64,000 nt of DNA, taken from positions 1-64,000 of the forward strand of contig JADGNQ010000003.1 of the NCBI GenBank assembly GCA_017883385.1. Reading direction: 5' to 3'. This document shows, in pieces, positions 16,786 through 26,700 of the stretch. The notes beneath the pieces were generated by a model. The model was given only the letters and a program-made list of their open reading frames with translations, searched no databases and was not told the DNA's origin. This DNA is from Candidatus Sulfotelmatobacter sp. (lineage in GTDB: Bacteria > Acidobacteriota > Terriglobia > Terriglobales > Acidobacteriaceae). Position 1 is the first letter of the stretch; every line of letters begins with the position of its first letter. A program made the translations under genes and the position numbers.

Positions 16786-18072
16786 ATGGGCACTTCGAAT
16801 TCCAGTCGGCGGTCATTCATAAAATTGGCGGCTGCCACTCCACTTCTCACCCAGATCGCGGCGCGCAATCTCTACGCGCAGGCGGCCACGGCGATCGGCA
16901 AAGATCCTCGACAGAATGTCTACACGCGCCTCGGCGTGCGAACCGTGATCAATTGCCGCGGCACGTGGACTTACCTGAGCGGGTCTCTGGAGTTCCCGGA
17001 AGTTCGCGCCGCCCAAGCCGAGGCGGGGCAGCATTTCGTGAACATGCTGGAACTGCAGCGCGGCGCAGGACGCCGCCTGGCGGAGTTGACCGGCGCCGAA
17101 TCCGGAATGGTGACATCCGGAGCGGCTGGCGCAATGGCGGCCGCGACGGCCGCGTGCATGGCGGGCGACAACGACAAGTACATCTGGCAGCTACCGGACA
17201 CGACCGGACTGAAACATGAAGTGATCATGATGGGAGGCAGGAGCGCGTTCGACAGCGCCATCCGGCTGACCGGCGCGAAACTGGTGCTTGCCTATTCTCC
17301 GGAGGAACTGGCCAACGCCATCAACGAAAACACGGCCATGATTTACACCACGAATCTCGGCGAGAAATTGCAGCGCGAACTTGCCGTGGCGAAAGACCAC
17401 AAGGTTCCGATGTTGCTCGACGATGCCGCAGGAATTCCTCCCGCGGACAACGCTCGGTTGTACGCGCGGATGAAGATTGACCTGTATTGCTTCTCCGGCG
17501 GAAAAGGGCTTCGCGGACCACAGTGCAGCGGTTTGCTGCTCGGGAGAAAAGACCTGATTGAAGCAGCTTTGATGAACTCCGCTCCTCGTGAAGGCTCTGT
17601 TTGCCGCGCCATGAAAGTGGGAAAAGAGGAGGTCGTCGGTTGCGTGACGGCACTGGAGACATGGTTGAATCTGGATGAGAAGAAGGTCTACAGCGAGTGG
17701 AACGCCCGCGTGGATCGCATTCGCAAGCTGGTCGACACCGTCCCCGGCGTGAAGACGGACGTCTTCATCCCCGACGACGGGAATCGCTTTCCCACCCTGA
17801 AAGTTTCCTGGGATCAGGCGGCCTGGGGCTTCACAACATCCGACTGCGTGCGCAAGCTGCGCGAAAACAATCCCGTCATCGAAGTGCTCGGCTCGGACAA
17901 TCCGAGCCTGGTGACTGCGGTGCACGAGGGCAATCCGAACCGGAAAGAACATAAGGAAGCGGATCACATCGAACTGGTCTCCATGACCATACAGCCGGGG
18001 CAGGAGATTATCGTGGGCCAAACATTGCGGGCGATTTTGAGCGCGGCACAAAAAGGAAAATCGGCAAGCTGA
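16786..18072 (+). CDS. Tat-exported SelA-like PLP-dependent enzyme (second copy)
   Basis: ATG 16786 is preceded by AGAAGG at a good distance and starts a Tat signal (SSRRSFIKLAAATPLLTQ); 428 residues. Fold-type I PLP enzyme of the SelA/DgaE-like group, paralogous to the gene at 1309-2574: both share FSGGKGLRGPQC(S/T)G with the PLP lysine (K240 here), LLDDAAG with the ring aspartate, and LLLGRKDLI. Family members catalyse ammonia-lyase or beta-elimination reactions. The next gene, 32 bases on, is a secreted triple-RidA protein; RidA hydrolyses enamine/imine products of PLP lyases, so the two may form a periplasmic deamination pair. Possible control by the TGGTATACCA site upstream. Confidence 0.82.
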   Translation: MGTSNSSRRSFIKLAAATPLLTQIAARNLYAQAATAIGKDPRQNVYTRLGVRTVINCRGTWTYLSGSLEFPEVRAAQAEAGQHFVNMLELQRGAGRRLAELTGAESGMVTSGAAGAMAAATAACMAGDNDKYIWQLPDTTGLKHEVIMMGGRSAFDSAIRLTGAKLVLAYSPEELANAINENTAMIYTTNLGEKLQRELAVAKDHKVPMLLDDAAGIPPADNARLYARMKIDLYCFSGGKGLRGPQCSGLLLGRKDLIEAALMNSAPREGSVCRAMKVGKEEVVGCVTALETWLNLDEKKVYSEWNARVDRIRKLVDTVPGVKTDVFIPDDGNRFPTLKVSWDQAAWGFTTSDCVRKLRENNPVIEVLGSDNPSLVTAVHEGNPNRKEHKEADHIELVSMTIQPGQEIIVGQTLRAILSAAQKGKSAS

Positions 18073-18104
18073 TTCTCACCTCAGAAGTCTGGCAGAAGAT
18101 TCAA

Positions 18105-19337
18105 ATGCGAATACTGCTTACCGGATTGTTGCTCTTGTCCCCGACCGCATTCCACGCTCAGATGCGAGCCGTAGTTCCCGCGCCCGCACCTGCCGCGGCG
18201 AATCGTGTCTACTCGCCCGGTGTGGACGCAGGCGACTACGTCTACGTCTCCGGACAAGGCCCTCGCCGCCCAGACGGCAGCTTGCCGCCAACTTTCGAAG
18301 CCCAGGTCCGGCAGGCTCTGGATAACGTCAAATCGGTCGTTGAGGCCGCGGGTTTGACCATGGATCACGTGGTCTACGCTCAGGTCTATCTTGAGGACGT
18401 CAGCAAGTATCGAGAAGTGAATCAAGCCTTCGCTGAGGTTTTTACCAAGACTCCGCCTGCCCGCGCTGTGTTGGGTGTGGCGAAGCTTCCCGAGCCACCG
18501 GTTCAGATCAATGCCGTAGCCGTGCGCAGTCTCGCGGACCGGCGAGCAGTAGTTCCACCAGGCTACAAGTCAGACGAGTCCGCTTCGCCTGGGATGCTCA
18601 CTCACGACCGCCTGTTCGTTTCCGCCATGCCCGGCAGTGATCCCTCCACCGGCAAGGTTCCTGACGACCCGGCAGCTCAGGTAGATTTCGCTCTCGACCG
18701 CATGAAGGCCGTGCTGGAAGCCGCCGGTCTCGACCTTCGCAACATGGTTTTCGTCAACCCCTACCTGACCCACGACATTCCGATGCGGATCATGAACCAA
18801 CGCTATGCGCTGCGCTTCGAATTCGGCAACACTCCGGCGCGGGCCACCATCGAAGTAGCGAGTCTTCCGGGCGGCACGCACATCGAGTACACCGGCGTCG
18901 CTGTGCGTGACTTGAAGCAAAGGCAAGCCGTTCGCCCCAAGAACATGCCGCCCAGCCCAACAGCGAGTCCATGTGTCTTTGCCGGCGAGACTTTGTATTG
19001 CTCCGCCAAGAGCGGTTTCATTCCTGGACCGCACGGCGGAGTCTATGCGTCCACGACAGCTCACCAACTCCGGCAAACCATGCGCAATCAACTCGACAAC
19101 CTCGAAGAAGCTGGCATGAATTTCGACCAGGTGGTTGCCGCGAACGTTTACCTGGATGATTTGTCAGAGGCGCGGGCGTTCGATGAAGTGTATGTCCAGT
19201 ATTTCAGCCATATCCTGCCGGCACGAACGACCATCGAGCAGATCGCACCCGCCGATCGTACTCCCGACAAAGAAGACCACTATCCGGACTTGGAGCAGCT
19301 ATCGTTCATCGCGGTCCGAAGTCCGGCCAGTCAGTGA
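18105..19337 (+). CDS. Secreted protein of three fused RidA domains
   Basis: After a Sec signal (ILLTGLLLLSPTAFHAQ) come three tandem RidA/YjgF/UK114 domains, about residues 31-145, 155-270 and 285-405. Each has the family ending P-A-R: PPARAVLGV (R120), TPARATIEV (R246) and LPARTTIEQ (R374). This arginine is the residue needed for imine/enamine deaminase activity, so all three domains may be active. Usual RidA is a single 130-residue domain that forms a trimer with active sites at subunit interfaces; a covalent three-domain chain could be a one-chain trimer. It follows the PLP enzyme by 32 bases on the same strand. Confidence 0.88.
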   Translation: MRILLTGLLLLSPTAFHAQMRAVVPAPAPAAANRVYSPGVDAGDYVYVSGQGPRRPDGSLPPTFEAQVRQALDNVKSVVEAAGLTMDHVVYAQVYLEDVSKYREVNQAFAEVFTKTPPARAVLGVAKLPEPPVQINAVAVRSLADRRAVVPPGYKSDESASPGMLTHDRLFVSAMPGSDPSTGKVPDDPAAQVDFALDRMKAVLEAAGLDLRNMVFVNPYLTHDIPMRIMNQRYALRFEFGNTPARATIEVASLPGGTHIEYTGVAVRDLKQRQAVRPKNMPPSPTASPCVFAGETLYCSAKSGFIPGPHGGVYASTTAHQLRQTMRNQLDNLEEAGMNFDQVVAANVYLDDLSEARAFDEVYVQYFSHILPARTTIEQIAPADRTPDKEDHYPDLEQLSFIAVRSPASQ

Positions 19338-19883
19338 CGAACAGAGTTCGAATCGAATCCGATATTCTCCTCGCAGTGTGACGGCGCCAATTCAAGGCTA
19401 GTGATTTGGAGTACGCGCCTGATCGCGAAGTGCCTGAATTAGGCTGATCCATTCCGCGTCCGCGCCGCGGCCCCTCGATCCCATCCCTGGCGATTCCTCC
19501 CGAGTGATGTGACAACCGGAGCCTATTCCGGGCCAGAAGTCGGCTTGTAGGTATTTTCGCCAGATCTTGTGATGCGGGGACTGTGTCGGCGAACCCGACG
19601 ACATTCTAGAAGGAGGCAAGCGCTGGCGACAAACGGGGAGGTTCGAGCCAACGCTTACCTTCCGCCCCTCGCGTTGGGGCTGAGTACAAGGAATAAATGA
19701 GTCGTGCCAGCGGGTCCATCGTGCCGAGTCTGTATTTGTCCGGAAGCGTTCCACTACCAAGTCACTGCGATCAATCTGTTTACGCCGGTGCAAGCATGAC
19801 ATGGGAGAGGAGTATCTCCAGGAAAAGGCACCAGCGCAGGCTGTTCCCTGTTTCAATCTGATACAGCAACAACTGGAAATCGG
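19338..19883. other. Intergenic stretch without a convincing gene
   Basis: After the RidA gene roughly 550 bases hold no frame with gene-like composition, start site or known motif. The only structure I see is further right, in the leader of the sigma factor gene. Confidence 0.5.
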
Positions 19884-19905
19884 TACTGACTGCACAGGAT
19901 AGACC
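19884..19905 (+). promoter_or_regulatory. 22-mer shared with the STAS gene upstream region
   Basis: TACTGAC then a variable triplet then ACAGGATAGACC, 102 bases before the sigma factor start. A version differing at three positions lies at 36728-36749, 109 bases before the STAS gene. Similar position before two regulatory genes suggests a shared promoter or operator element. Confidence 0.4.
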
Positions 19906-19909
19906 AGTC

Positions 19910-19938
19910 TTGATCCCGAATTTACCCTGAAATGTAAA
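19910..19938 (+). promoter_or_regulatory. Possible sigma-70 type promoter for the ECF sigma gene
   Basis: TTGATC at 19910-19915, a 17-base spacer, and TGTAAA at 19933-19938. The match to TTGACA/TATAAT is partial. It would place the hairpin at 19952-19977 in the transcribed leader. Confidence 0.3.
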
Positions 19939-19951
19939 TAGGACGGAACTT

Positions 19952-19977
19952 AATTTCGTGGGGTCATCCACGAAATT
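19952..19977 (+). promoter_or_regulatory. 10-bp hairpin in leader of the sigma factor gene
   Basis: AATTTCGTGG and CCACGAAATT pair perfectly around the six-base loop GGTCAT, ending 30 bases before the GTG start and 15 bases before the AAAGGGGA ribosome-binding site. It is not followed by T residues, so it is more likely an operator or RNA structure that affects translation than a terminator. Confidence 0.45.
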
Positions 19978-20007
19978 GGAAGCAACACTTGAAAAAGGGG
20001 ATCTCTG

Positions 20008-20718
20008 GTGAACAGCGACTCTGCGGCTACGGGCACGACTCCTACGGCTTCTGATTTGATCAAGCGCGCTCAAGAAGGAGATTCGGATGCGTTTGGCGCT
20101 CTGTTTCAGGCGCACAGGTCGCGGATTTACTCGGTATGTTTACGCATGACCGCCAATACCTCGGAAGCAGAGGATCTTACCCAAGATGCGTTCCTCCAGG
20201 TGTTCCGCAAGATCAGGAAATTTCGTGGAGACTCTGCGTTTTCGACATGGCTCCACCGCATTGCGGTCAACACGGTGTTGATGCATTTTCGCAAGAAGCC
20301 GCTGTGCCAGGTTTCGCTGGACGAGCCTGCGAGCAGCAGCGACCGAGGAAAGTTGCGCCACGAATACGGAACGAGAGATAAGGGTCTGGCAGGCTGCATC
20401 GACCGGGTGGCATTGGCTCGCGCAATGAAACAGCTTCCTCCCGGCTACAGGACAATCTTCCTGCTCCACGAAGTCGAGGGTTATGAGCACCAGGAAATCG
20501 CAGAGATGCTCAGTTGTTCCGTGGGCAATTCAAAATCCCAGCTGTACAAGGCGAAACTGCGATTTCGCGAACTCCTCGCACCTTCGACTGAAGCGCAGTC
20601 GGCAGTTCGAAATGGGCAGTCCTGCGCCAAGAAACGCGCAAGGCCGAAGCCTGAGAATTGGGGCATGCGATTTGGCCACGACGGGGTGATGCCGCCAACG
20701 GCGCTCGTGGCCAGTTGA
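20008..20718 (+). CDS. ECF RNA polymerase sigma factor
   Basis: GTG 20008 follows AAAGGGGA. Region sigma-2 spans about residues 28-95 (SRIYSVCLRMTANTSEAEDL, then TQDAFLQVFRKI and FSTWLHRIAVN) and sigma-4 about 133-185 (LPPGYRTIFLLHEVEGY, HQEIAEMLSCSVGNSKSQLY). After sigma-4 a basic tail of some 45 residues follows, with no anti-sigma partner gene adjacent. It opens the polysaccharide locus and is likely to regulate part of it. The hairpin and shared 22-mer upstream are candidate control elements. Confidence 0.92.
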   Translation: MNSDSAATGTTPTASDLIKRAQEGDSDAFGALFQAHRSRIYSVCLRMTANTSEAEDLTQDAFLQVFRKIRKFRGDSAFSTWLHRIAVNTVLMHFRKKPLCQVSLDEPASSSDRGKLRHEYGTRDKGLAGCIDRVALARAMKQLPPGYRTIFLLHEVEGYEHQEIAEMLSCSVGNSKSQLYKAKLRFRELLAPSTEAQSAVRNGQSCAKKRARPKPENWGMRFGHDGVMPPTALVAS

Positions 20719-21019
20719 GGGAATAAACTCTGTGACTGTCGCCACGACGCCACCGATTGACTAGCGCAAGGTGGCAGACCAAGATATGACCAGGCCCGGC
20801 GCGGGCCGGATCAGTATTCATTCCTACCTGTAGACTTGCATCGCGAGTCCTCTGAACATCTACACAGTCCACTTCCCGCCATTTGCATAATGCCCGCCGA
20901 CCTGTAGAGCACGAACACCTCTCCGGTTGTTGACCCTGTTCGGTTACTTCGGGTTGCTTCCTACCCGATTTGCGTGTCTCTCCTACCGACTTTCCTGTAT
21001 TGCTAAAGCAGGTGGTGGC
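20719..21019. other. Short intergenic region, nothing recognised
   Basis: About 300 bases between the sigma factor and the surface protein. I see no gene, clear terminator or known regulatory site apart from the AGGTGG ribosome-binding site at its right end. Confidence 0.4.
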
Positions 21020-22258
21020 ATGATAGTGGCTGAGCGACCGCAGGAGATTTCAGAAGATCAGTGGCGCCGAGAGCGCCGCTCCGTCCCCGCTATTCACAAT
21101 CGACACTCGACGCGCCGGGGGCGCGCGAACACAGCCTGTTTGAAGCCTCTTCTAACATGCGCCCTGTTCATTTGTGGCAGTTGGAGCGCTCATGCGACAG
21201 TGGCCGCAGTGTCCGTGCAATCACCCATGCTGTCCGCCGGTACGACCACAAACGTTACAACGCCGATCCATTTTGCGGCGACAGCCGACAGCGATTTGAG
21301 CATAACGGGCTACGTGGTCTACGTCGATGGAAACAATGTCTACCACAGTTTCAGTCCGTCCTTGGACGCGTGGGTAGTTCTCCCGCCGGGCGGTATTCAC
21401 TCCGTGTTCATTACAGCCTGGGATTCCAGCGGGAAGAATTTGAGCACTACGACGTACTCGATTAATGTAACGGGGGTTGTTACCCCTACCCCGCCAACCA
21501 TCGCCACGCGCATGGCGAACATCGACAAGCCGGAATCGTTCTCCTGGACCGTCGACAATGGGAGCGGCGTTGGCGGCCAATGTAATAACGGGAGCATTGG
21601 AACATTCGAGCAGGGTTCCGACCCGAACACCGCGAACTCGCCTGATTTTGACGGGAACGGCCAGCACTTCATTCTGAAGAGCCAGTGTTCTTACGACGAC
21701 AGTCTTTTCTACTGGAAGAATCCCCTGCATCCGCAATCCAGCCACACGAACTTTCTCTGGGACTTCTGGTTTTATATTCCGACCACTACGCAAATCAATA
21801 TGGTGCAGGCGTTGGAATTCGATTTCTTCCAGGTTGTGGGCCTGCACGATGGCGCGCATGAATTCATGTTCGGGTCGCAATGCAACTATGCTACGAATCA
21901 GTGGCAGCTCTGGCTTCCAAACAAGGGGACGCTGACCTGGGTGAACGCAGGTTTGTCACCCTGTCAGTTCTCCACTGGAACCTGGCACCACGTCACCTAT
22001 TTTTTACAACGAGTGACCGCCAGCGGATACCAGGAGATCCCTCTCCGCTTTGGCCCCGCGACTGACAAAAACACCAGTTTGCGATTCGGGACCCTGTCCA
22101 TCGACGGTGTGACTACCTACCTCGGGGGGATCGCATACTCGACGATTCCGACGCCGGCGTGGTCCCCCGTGATTGGAGTGCAACATCAACTGGATAGTGC
22201 GGCTTCTGGGGTCACGATTGAGGAGTATGTGGATCGGGAATCTGCAACTAGTTGGTAG
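21020..22258 (+). CDS. Secreted surface protein, Ig-like plus ConA-like domain
   Basis: ATG 21020 follows AGGTGG; 412 residues. A long N-terminal extension precedes a signal-like hydrophobic stretch (LLTCALFICGSWSAHA). An Ig-like domain of about 90 residues follows (SVQSPMLSAGTTTNVTTPIH, ITGYVVYVDGNNVYH), then a 230-residue beta-rich domain with conserved cysteines and the signature NMVQALEFDFFQ, FGSQCNYATNQWQLW and TWHHVTYFLQR. The same domain is present at 38612-39910 (VTQVLEFDI, WGNQCRVAGGNEWDIW, SWNHVILQGQR), so the two are paralogues near the ends of the polysaccharide locus. A lectin-like, polysaccharide-binding role is inferred. Confidence 0.7.
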   Translation: MIVAERPQEISEDQWRRERRSVPAIHNRHSTRRGRANTACLKPLLTCALFICGSWSAHATVAAVSVQSPMLSAGTTTNVTTPIHFAATADSDLSITGYVVYVDGNNVYHSFSPSLDAWVVLPPGGIHSVFITAWDSSGKNLSTTTYSINVTGVVTPTPPTIATRMANIDKPESFSWTVDNGSGVGGQCNNGSIGTFEQGSDPNTANSPDFDGNGQHFILKSQCSYDDSLFYWKNPLHPQSSHTNFLWDFWFYIPTTTQINMVQALEFDFFQVVGLHDGAHEFMFGSQCNYATNQWQLWLPNKGTLTWVNAGLSPCQFSTGTWHHVTYFLQRVTASGYQEIPLRFGPATDKNTSLRFGTLSIDGVTTYLGGIAYSTIPTPAWSPVIGVQHQLDSAASGVTIEEYVDRESATSW

Positions 22259-22433
22259 AAGGTCGTGGATTCGTCGTTTGATCCGGCACTGGATTCAGTC
22301 GTCTCACATCAAGAATCGTCGGCCAGCTGAGTTGATTGACACTGATTGGCCCCTGCCTCGTCCTTCGTTGCTTCCGATCTTTGCCAGCCACGCGGATCCG
22401 CGAGCAGGGTGGATTGAGCACTCTTTCCTGCCG

Positions 22434-23783
22434 CTACGAAGCCTTCTCGTCTATCCTTGATCCCATCCCCTTCGGCAGATCTGAGCCCGAAGTCAGACTT
22501 GGGGAAGATACGCCAATCGGCGGAAATACATGGCGACGCCAAAAGGTGCCCAACCCCGGAAACAACGGTGCGCGACCGATAGCCTTTTTGCACCTCTTGA
22601 GCTCAAACCAGCGAAGGTAGTTGCGGACGACACTGCTCATGGTCATCTGCATCGCGGCTGAGAAGTTGTGCTCCGCCATTCGATGTTGGTGCTTGGGAGA
22701 CTGCAGTATCTCAACCAGTTTGTCGGCGAGATCCACGGCGTTCCCGACTGCGTAGAAATTGATCGCCATGTCTTCGTCCACAGCCATATCGCGAAAATCG
22801 GCGATATCCGCGCACACGATCGGAACTCCGTACTCACAAGCCTGATGAGCCGGTCCACTGGACCCGGTTGCGGAATCGTACGGCATAACCACGACCGTGG
22901 ATGTCTGGAAAAGTTCAGGGATTGCTTCTTCCGGAACATATCCGCGGAACTCGATGCCCGAACCGGAGCCGAGAGACTCGCGCATCGATTCCCAATACCT
23001 GGGCTTTGTGTGATGATTGGCCCCGGCGATGATCAGCTTGGCATTCGGCACTTTTCTCAAAACAGCAGGAAAAGCCTCCATCAGAGTCTCCAGCCGCTTG
23101 TAAGTTCCCCAGTGTCCGATTGCCAGAATGCGATGTTCCGGATTCCCCCGCTTCGTGAAATCCGGGGGACTGGGGCAGGGCGCTAACGTCCCGTGCGTAC
23201 CTAACAGGACGTTTTGAGCGGAATACTTCTCAAGCAGAATCCGCCGATACCCTGAGAGTAGGACGGATACCGAATTTGCCTTTAGTAAGGTTCTGGTGGC
23301 CATCTCTGAGGCCAAACGGAATAGCTTCACCTGGCGCACTCCAGCGCTGGCAAAATCGAGATGTTCGATGATGTGGTGCAGGGTGATATGGGTGTAATAG
23401 CCGAGAGCCCGAGTCAAAGCCGGCGTAGACAGCCCCGCAAAGGCCGCAACCGGGTGTTCTGGAGTGCCAAAGCTCGAGAATACGAGGTTGAACCACACCA
23501 CATCTGGCTTTAGTTTGCGGATAGTGTTTAACAGGCGCACCGGGGTCCCCAGGCTGTTGAACTTCCAGCAGCGGATCACGTCGAAGCCCGGCAGTTCTGC
23601 AAGTTGTGGGCCGTTTAGCGACTTTCCGTTCTCGTCGGTCGCGAATTCATAGTCGGCCAGTTCATCCGCGAGAATGGTCAAACTGATGTCTGGATTGCGC
23701 TGCAGTTCCCCCGCGATGTAAAACGCGTACTCGTTCAGCTGGCGCGCACTGGGGGGGAAGGTCGCAACTAGACAAATCTTCAT
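22434..23783 (-). CDS. GT4-type glycosyltransferase
   Basis: A 449-residue GT-B fold retaining glycosyltransferase (family 4 type). N-terminal MKICLVATFPPSARQ, and the donor-site half carries ILAIGHWGTYKRLETLMEAF, NAKLIIAGANHH, IEFRGYVPEEAIPELF and the E-x7-E-like element SSGPAHQACEYGVPIVCADI. The last 45 residues are a basic/proline-rich tail. It begins 11 bases after the stop of the giant TPR exporter on the same strand, so both are probably one operon. It likely adds a sugar to the polysaccharide or to a lipid-linked precursor in the cytoplasm. Confidence 0.88.
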   Translation of the reverse strand: MKICLVATFPPSARQLNEYAFYIAGELQRNPDISLTILADELADYEFATDENGKSLNGPQLAELPGFDVIRCWKFNSLGTPVRLLNTIRKLKPDVVWFNLVFSSFGTPEHPVAAFAGLSTPALTRALGYYTHITLHHIIEHLDFASAGVRQVKLFRLASEMATRTLLKANSVSVLLSGYRRILLEKYSAQNVLLGTHGTLAPCPSPPDFTKRGNPEHRILAIGHWGTYKRLETLMEAFPAVLRKVPNAKLIIAGANHHTKPRYWESMRESLGSGSGIEFRGYVPEEAIPELFQTSTVVVMPYDSATGSSGPAHQACEYGVPIVCADIADFRDMAVDEDMAINFYAVGNAVDLADKLVEILQSPKHQHRMAEHNFSAAMQMTMSSVVRNYLRWFELKRCKKAIGRAPLFPGLGTFWRRHVFPPIGVSSPSLTSGSDLPKGMGSRIDEKAS

Positions 23784-23794
23784 CGAATTCCAAT

Positions 23795-26700
23795 TTAGAA
23801 CAAGCTGATGCTGAAGTACGGTCTAAATTGCTCATTCGCCCGACCCGTGAAATTAAAGAAAGTTTCCTGTTGCATGCCCAATGAAAAGCGAATCGGGTAT
23901 TGAAGTTCGATTTCCTTGCCATCGTCCTTAAATGCGCGGTGGACTGGCATCGCATAGGAGATTGCAAATCCGCCCTGGACGGCGTCGTAGACATGCGTAC
24001 CCATATTCCGCGAATAGGCAGCCGACGCCTCCAGATTCCAGTTACGAGTCGGGGCAAACTGAACCCTTCCGGCGGGACGGAGTGCCTGCGCAATCGCGAA
24101 ACTGTTTCCCCAGACCCGCCATGCTCGCAAGTGCTCGGCGACAGCGGTGAACTTGATCCGCTGGGAAACCCGGCATTCGACTCCCAGGTAAGCGGAGGTG
24201 TAGTAATCCTCACTGATCACCGGAGAGAACTGATCATCGCGAGCCCCCCATCCGGTTACGAGAGCGGTCTTTCCCCACGGGTGACCGACACGGAAATTGA
24301 GCGCGCCAGCCACCGAATGGGAACGCTGGCTGCTCTCGGTAAACGGTCCGCCCTCACGAATGGCATAGCCATTGACCGAGACCATGTTGAAAAATGAACT
24401 GGTCGACATATACAGAAACTGTCGAAACAGGTTCTGATTCATTTCCACCGGAGAAAGGGAATCACGGCGAAGCGTTTCCTGAATGCCTGTGTTGAAGGTC
24501 AACACATTCGTACCCAGATGCAGTGTGGGGTTTAGCCCAAAGTTAAATGAATAATCGGTCGTATTGCGGTTGACGATCGATTCCTCACTGGGCAACGATA
24601 TTTGGCCCCTGGCATTCCGTACCTGAAAGAACCCGCTCGCGTCGGGCAAATTGCTGAGGTGGAGATGATACGCGCCGGTCCATTGCGTCTCGAGGGACGA
24701 ACGGGGCGGCGGAAGCAGTCCCGAGCCGGGTTGGCCTGGTCTTGTGACGTCCAGCTTGGAGTCCAGAACATAGACTGTCGTATCTTCGAAGATGGGCATC
24801 ACGGAAAAATCCGAAAGAACGCTGACTCGGGGGGTGATTCTCAGCCCTTCGGTCGCTCCTGCCTGGAGCAGATCCTGCTCCGCGGTTTGATGTTCGCCCG
24901 CTGCTGCGGCAGCCTGGGCGAAGGCAGTGAGTGCCTGGGCGTTTTGGTGCTCCTGGCGAAGCACGTTAGCCTTGGCCACCAGAAACTGGTAACCAGGCTC
25001 GCTATCAGCCGAATTGCTAATCAGGGAGAGCTGATCCTGGGCTCTGGCTGTGTCCCCTAACGCCAGGTAGGTGTTGGCCATGCCGACCCGTACGGATGCC
25101 TCGGGTGCACCGGCTGCCAGCGCACGTTTCAGGTACATTTGCGCCAGCTCGTAATCATGCATGCTGAGGAATACGTCGGCGGCCTCCATCAATTGCTCGC
25201 CCGTCGCGGGTAGCGTCTCTTCTGTCTGGCCTTCCATCAACGCTAATGCAATCTGCCGCTGTGCATCCGTCGGATGACCGTCGCTGGCCATCAGTTGAGC
25301 AATTGCCAGACGTACACTAATGCGGTCGCTGCCCGGCATTGCGAGCGCTCTTTCAAAGCGCTCCATGGCGCCCTTCTGGTCTGCCAGCAAGCTCAACGCC
25401 TGTCCCGTGGAAACAAGTATTCGACTCTCCCCTGGCTTCTGATTGGTTGCCGTGAGCTGCGTTCGTTGGGCGGGCTGCTCTGCCCGTTGTACATAAAGCA
25501 GCGTTTGCTCTCGATCCTGCAGTTGGGCATAGACACGCGCAAGCTGGGCGTAAATGACATCGTTATCGGGAGAAAGCCTCTGCGCAACCTGCAGTTCCTC
25601 GATCGCTTCGTGGTACAGCCGCTGCCCGTACAACGTGTCACCCAATGCGAGATGAAGGTCTCCGTCATTTGGCGAATACTTCAGCGCGGCGCGATACTCG
25701 CCGGCGGATTTCACCAACATTCCGTTTTGCCCATACGCTGTTGCCCGAATCAGGTGTATGGGCATTGAATCGCCCATTTCTTCTTGCGCCAGTTGCACTT
25801 GCTGCAGGGCGACTCGTGGGCGATGCAGATCGAGGCTGGCATAGGCAAGACCCAGATGTGCTTCGCCATTCTTTGGTTCCCGCTTGAGGGCTGATTCGAA
25901 ATCTGACGCGGCGGCTTCCGGTTGGCGGAGGTCGTGCAACACGTATCCGCGGTTCACGTATGCCGTAACTATCTCGGAATCCCGGTCCAGCGCTTGGCTG
26001 AAGTCCTTTTGCGCCTGATCGAGCTGCCCAGCATGTTTGTGCGCATAACCGGCCAGCAGTGGAATGTCGGGCTCCTTGGGGAGCACGGCGTCATACTGCG
26101 AGGTTAATTGCAACAAGTCGTCGTATTGTTGGAGGTAGAGCAGATCGTAGCCGAGATAGACGATCACGTCCCTGTCCGTAGGGAGCTTCTGGATAGCCGC
26201 CCGTCCAACTTCAGCAGATTGCCGATACTCGCCTTTGAAACTCAGGTACCTCTCTTGTTCTCGCATGAGGTGAGGTTCCTGCTGCATTTCTTTCGTAGCG
26301 CGGCTCAACCACTCCGCCGCCTTCGGCAAGTTGTGCGTTTCGATCGCAGCGTTCATCCCTCCGGCCACGAGCAGACTGTTGCTTGGAGCCAGCTCATAGC
26401 CCTTGGTGTAAGAGGTTTCAGCTCTTGCAAAGTCTCGCCGCGCTGCGTACATGTCGCCCAGCGCCAGATAAGGGACGTACAAAGTTGGATACGCTGTCGC
26501 CAGTCGCTGAAAATACTTCTCGGCATCCTGGTCATGTCCGGCGTTGCGGGAGGCATAGCCCATGGAGGTGAGCGCGGACCGGCTCACCGGATCGATCGAG
26601 AGGATCTTGGTGTATACGATGATCGCTTCCCCGGTGCGATCGAGTTTTAGAAGCAGATCTCCATCGAGTTGCAGACTGTTGGGATCCTGGGAATTGATCG

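Noticed and set aside
19398-19895. A 165-codon minus-strand frame between RidA and the sigma gene
   Set aside because: Composition is rich in Arg, Ser, Pro and Cys without any domain pattern, and there is no ribosome-binding site.
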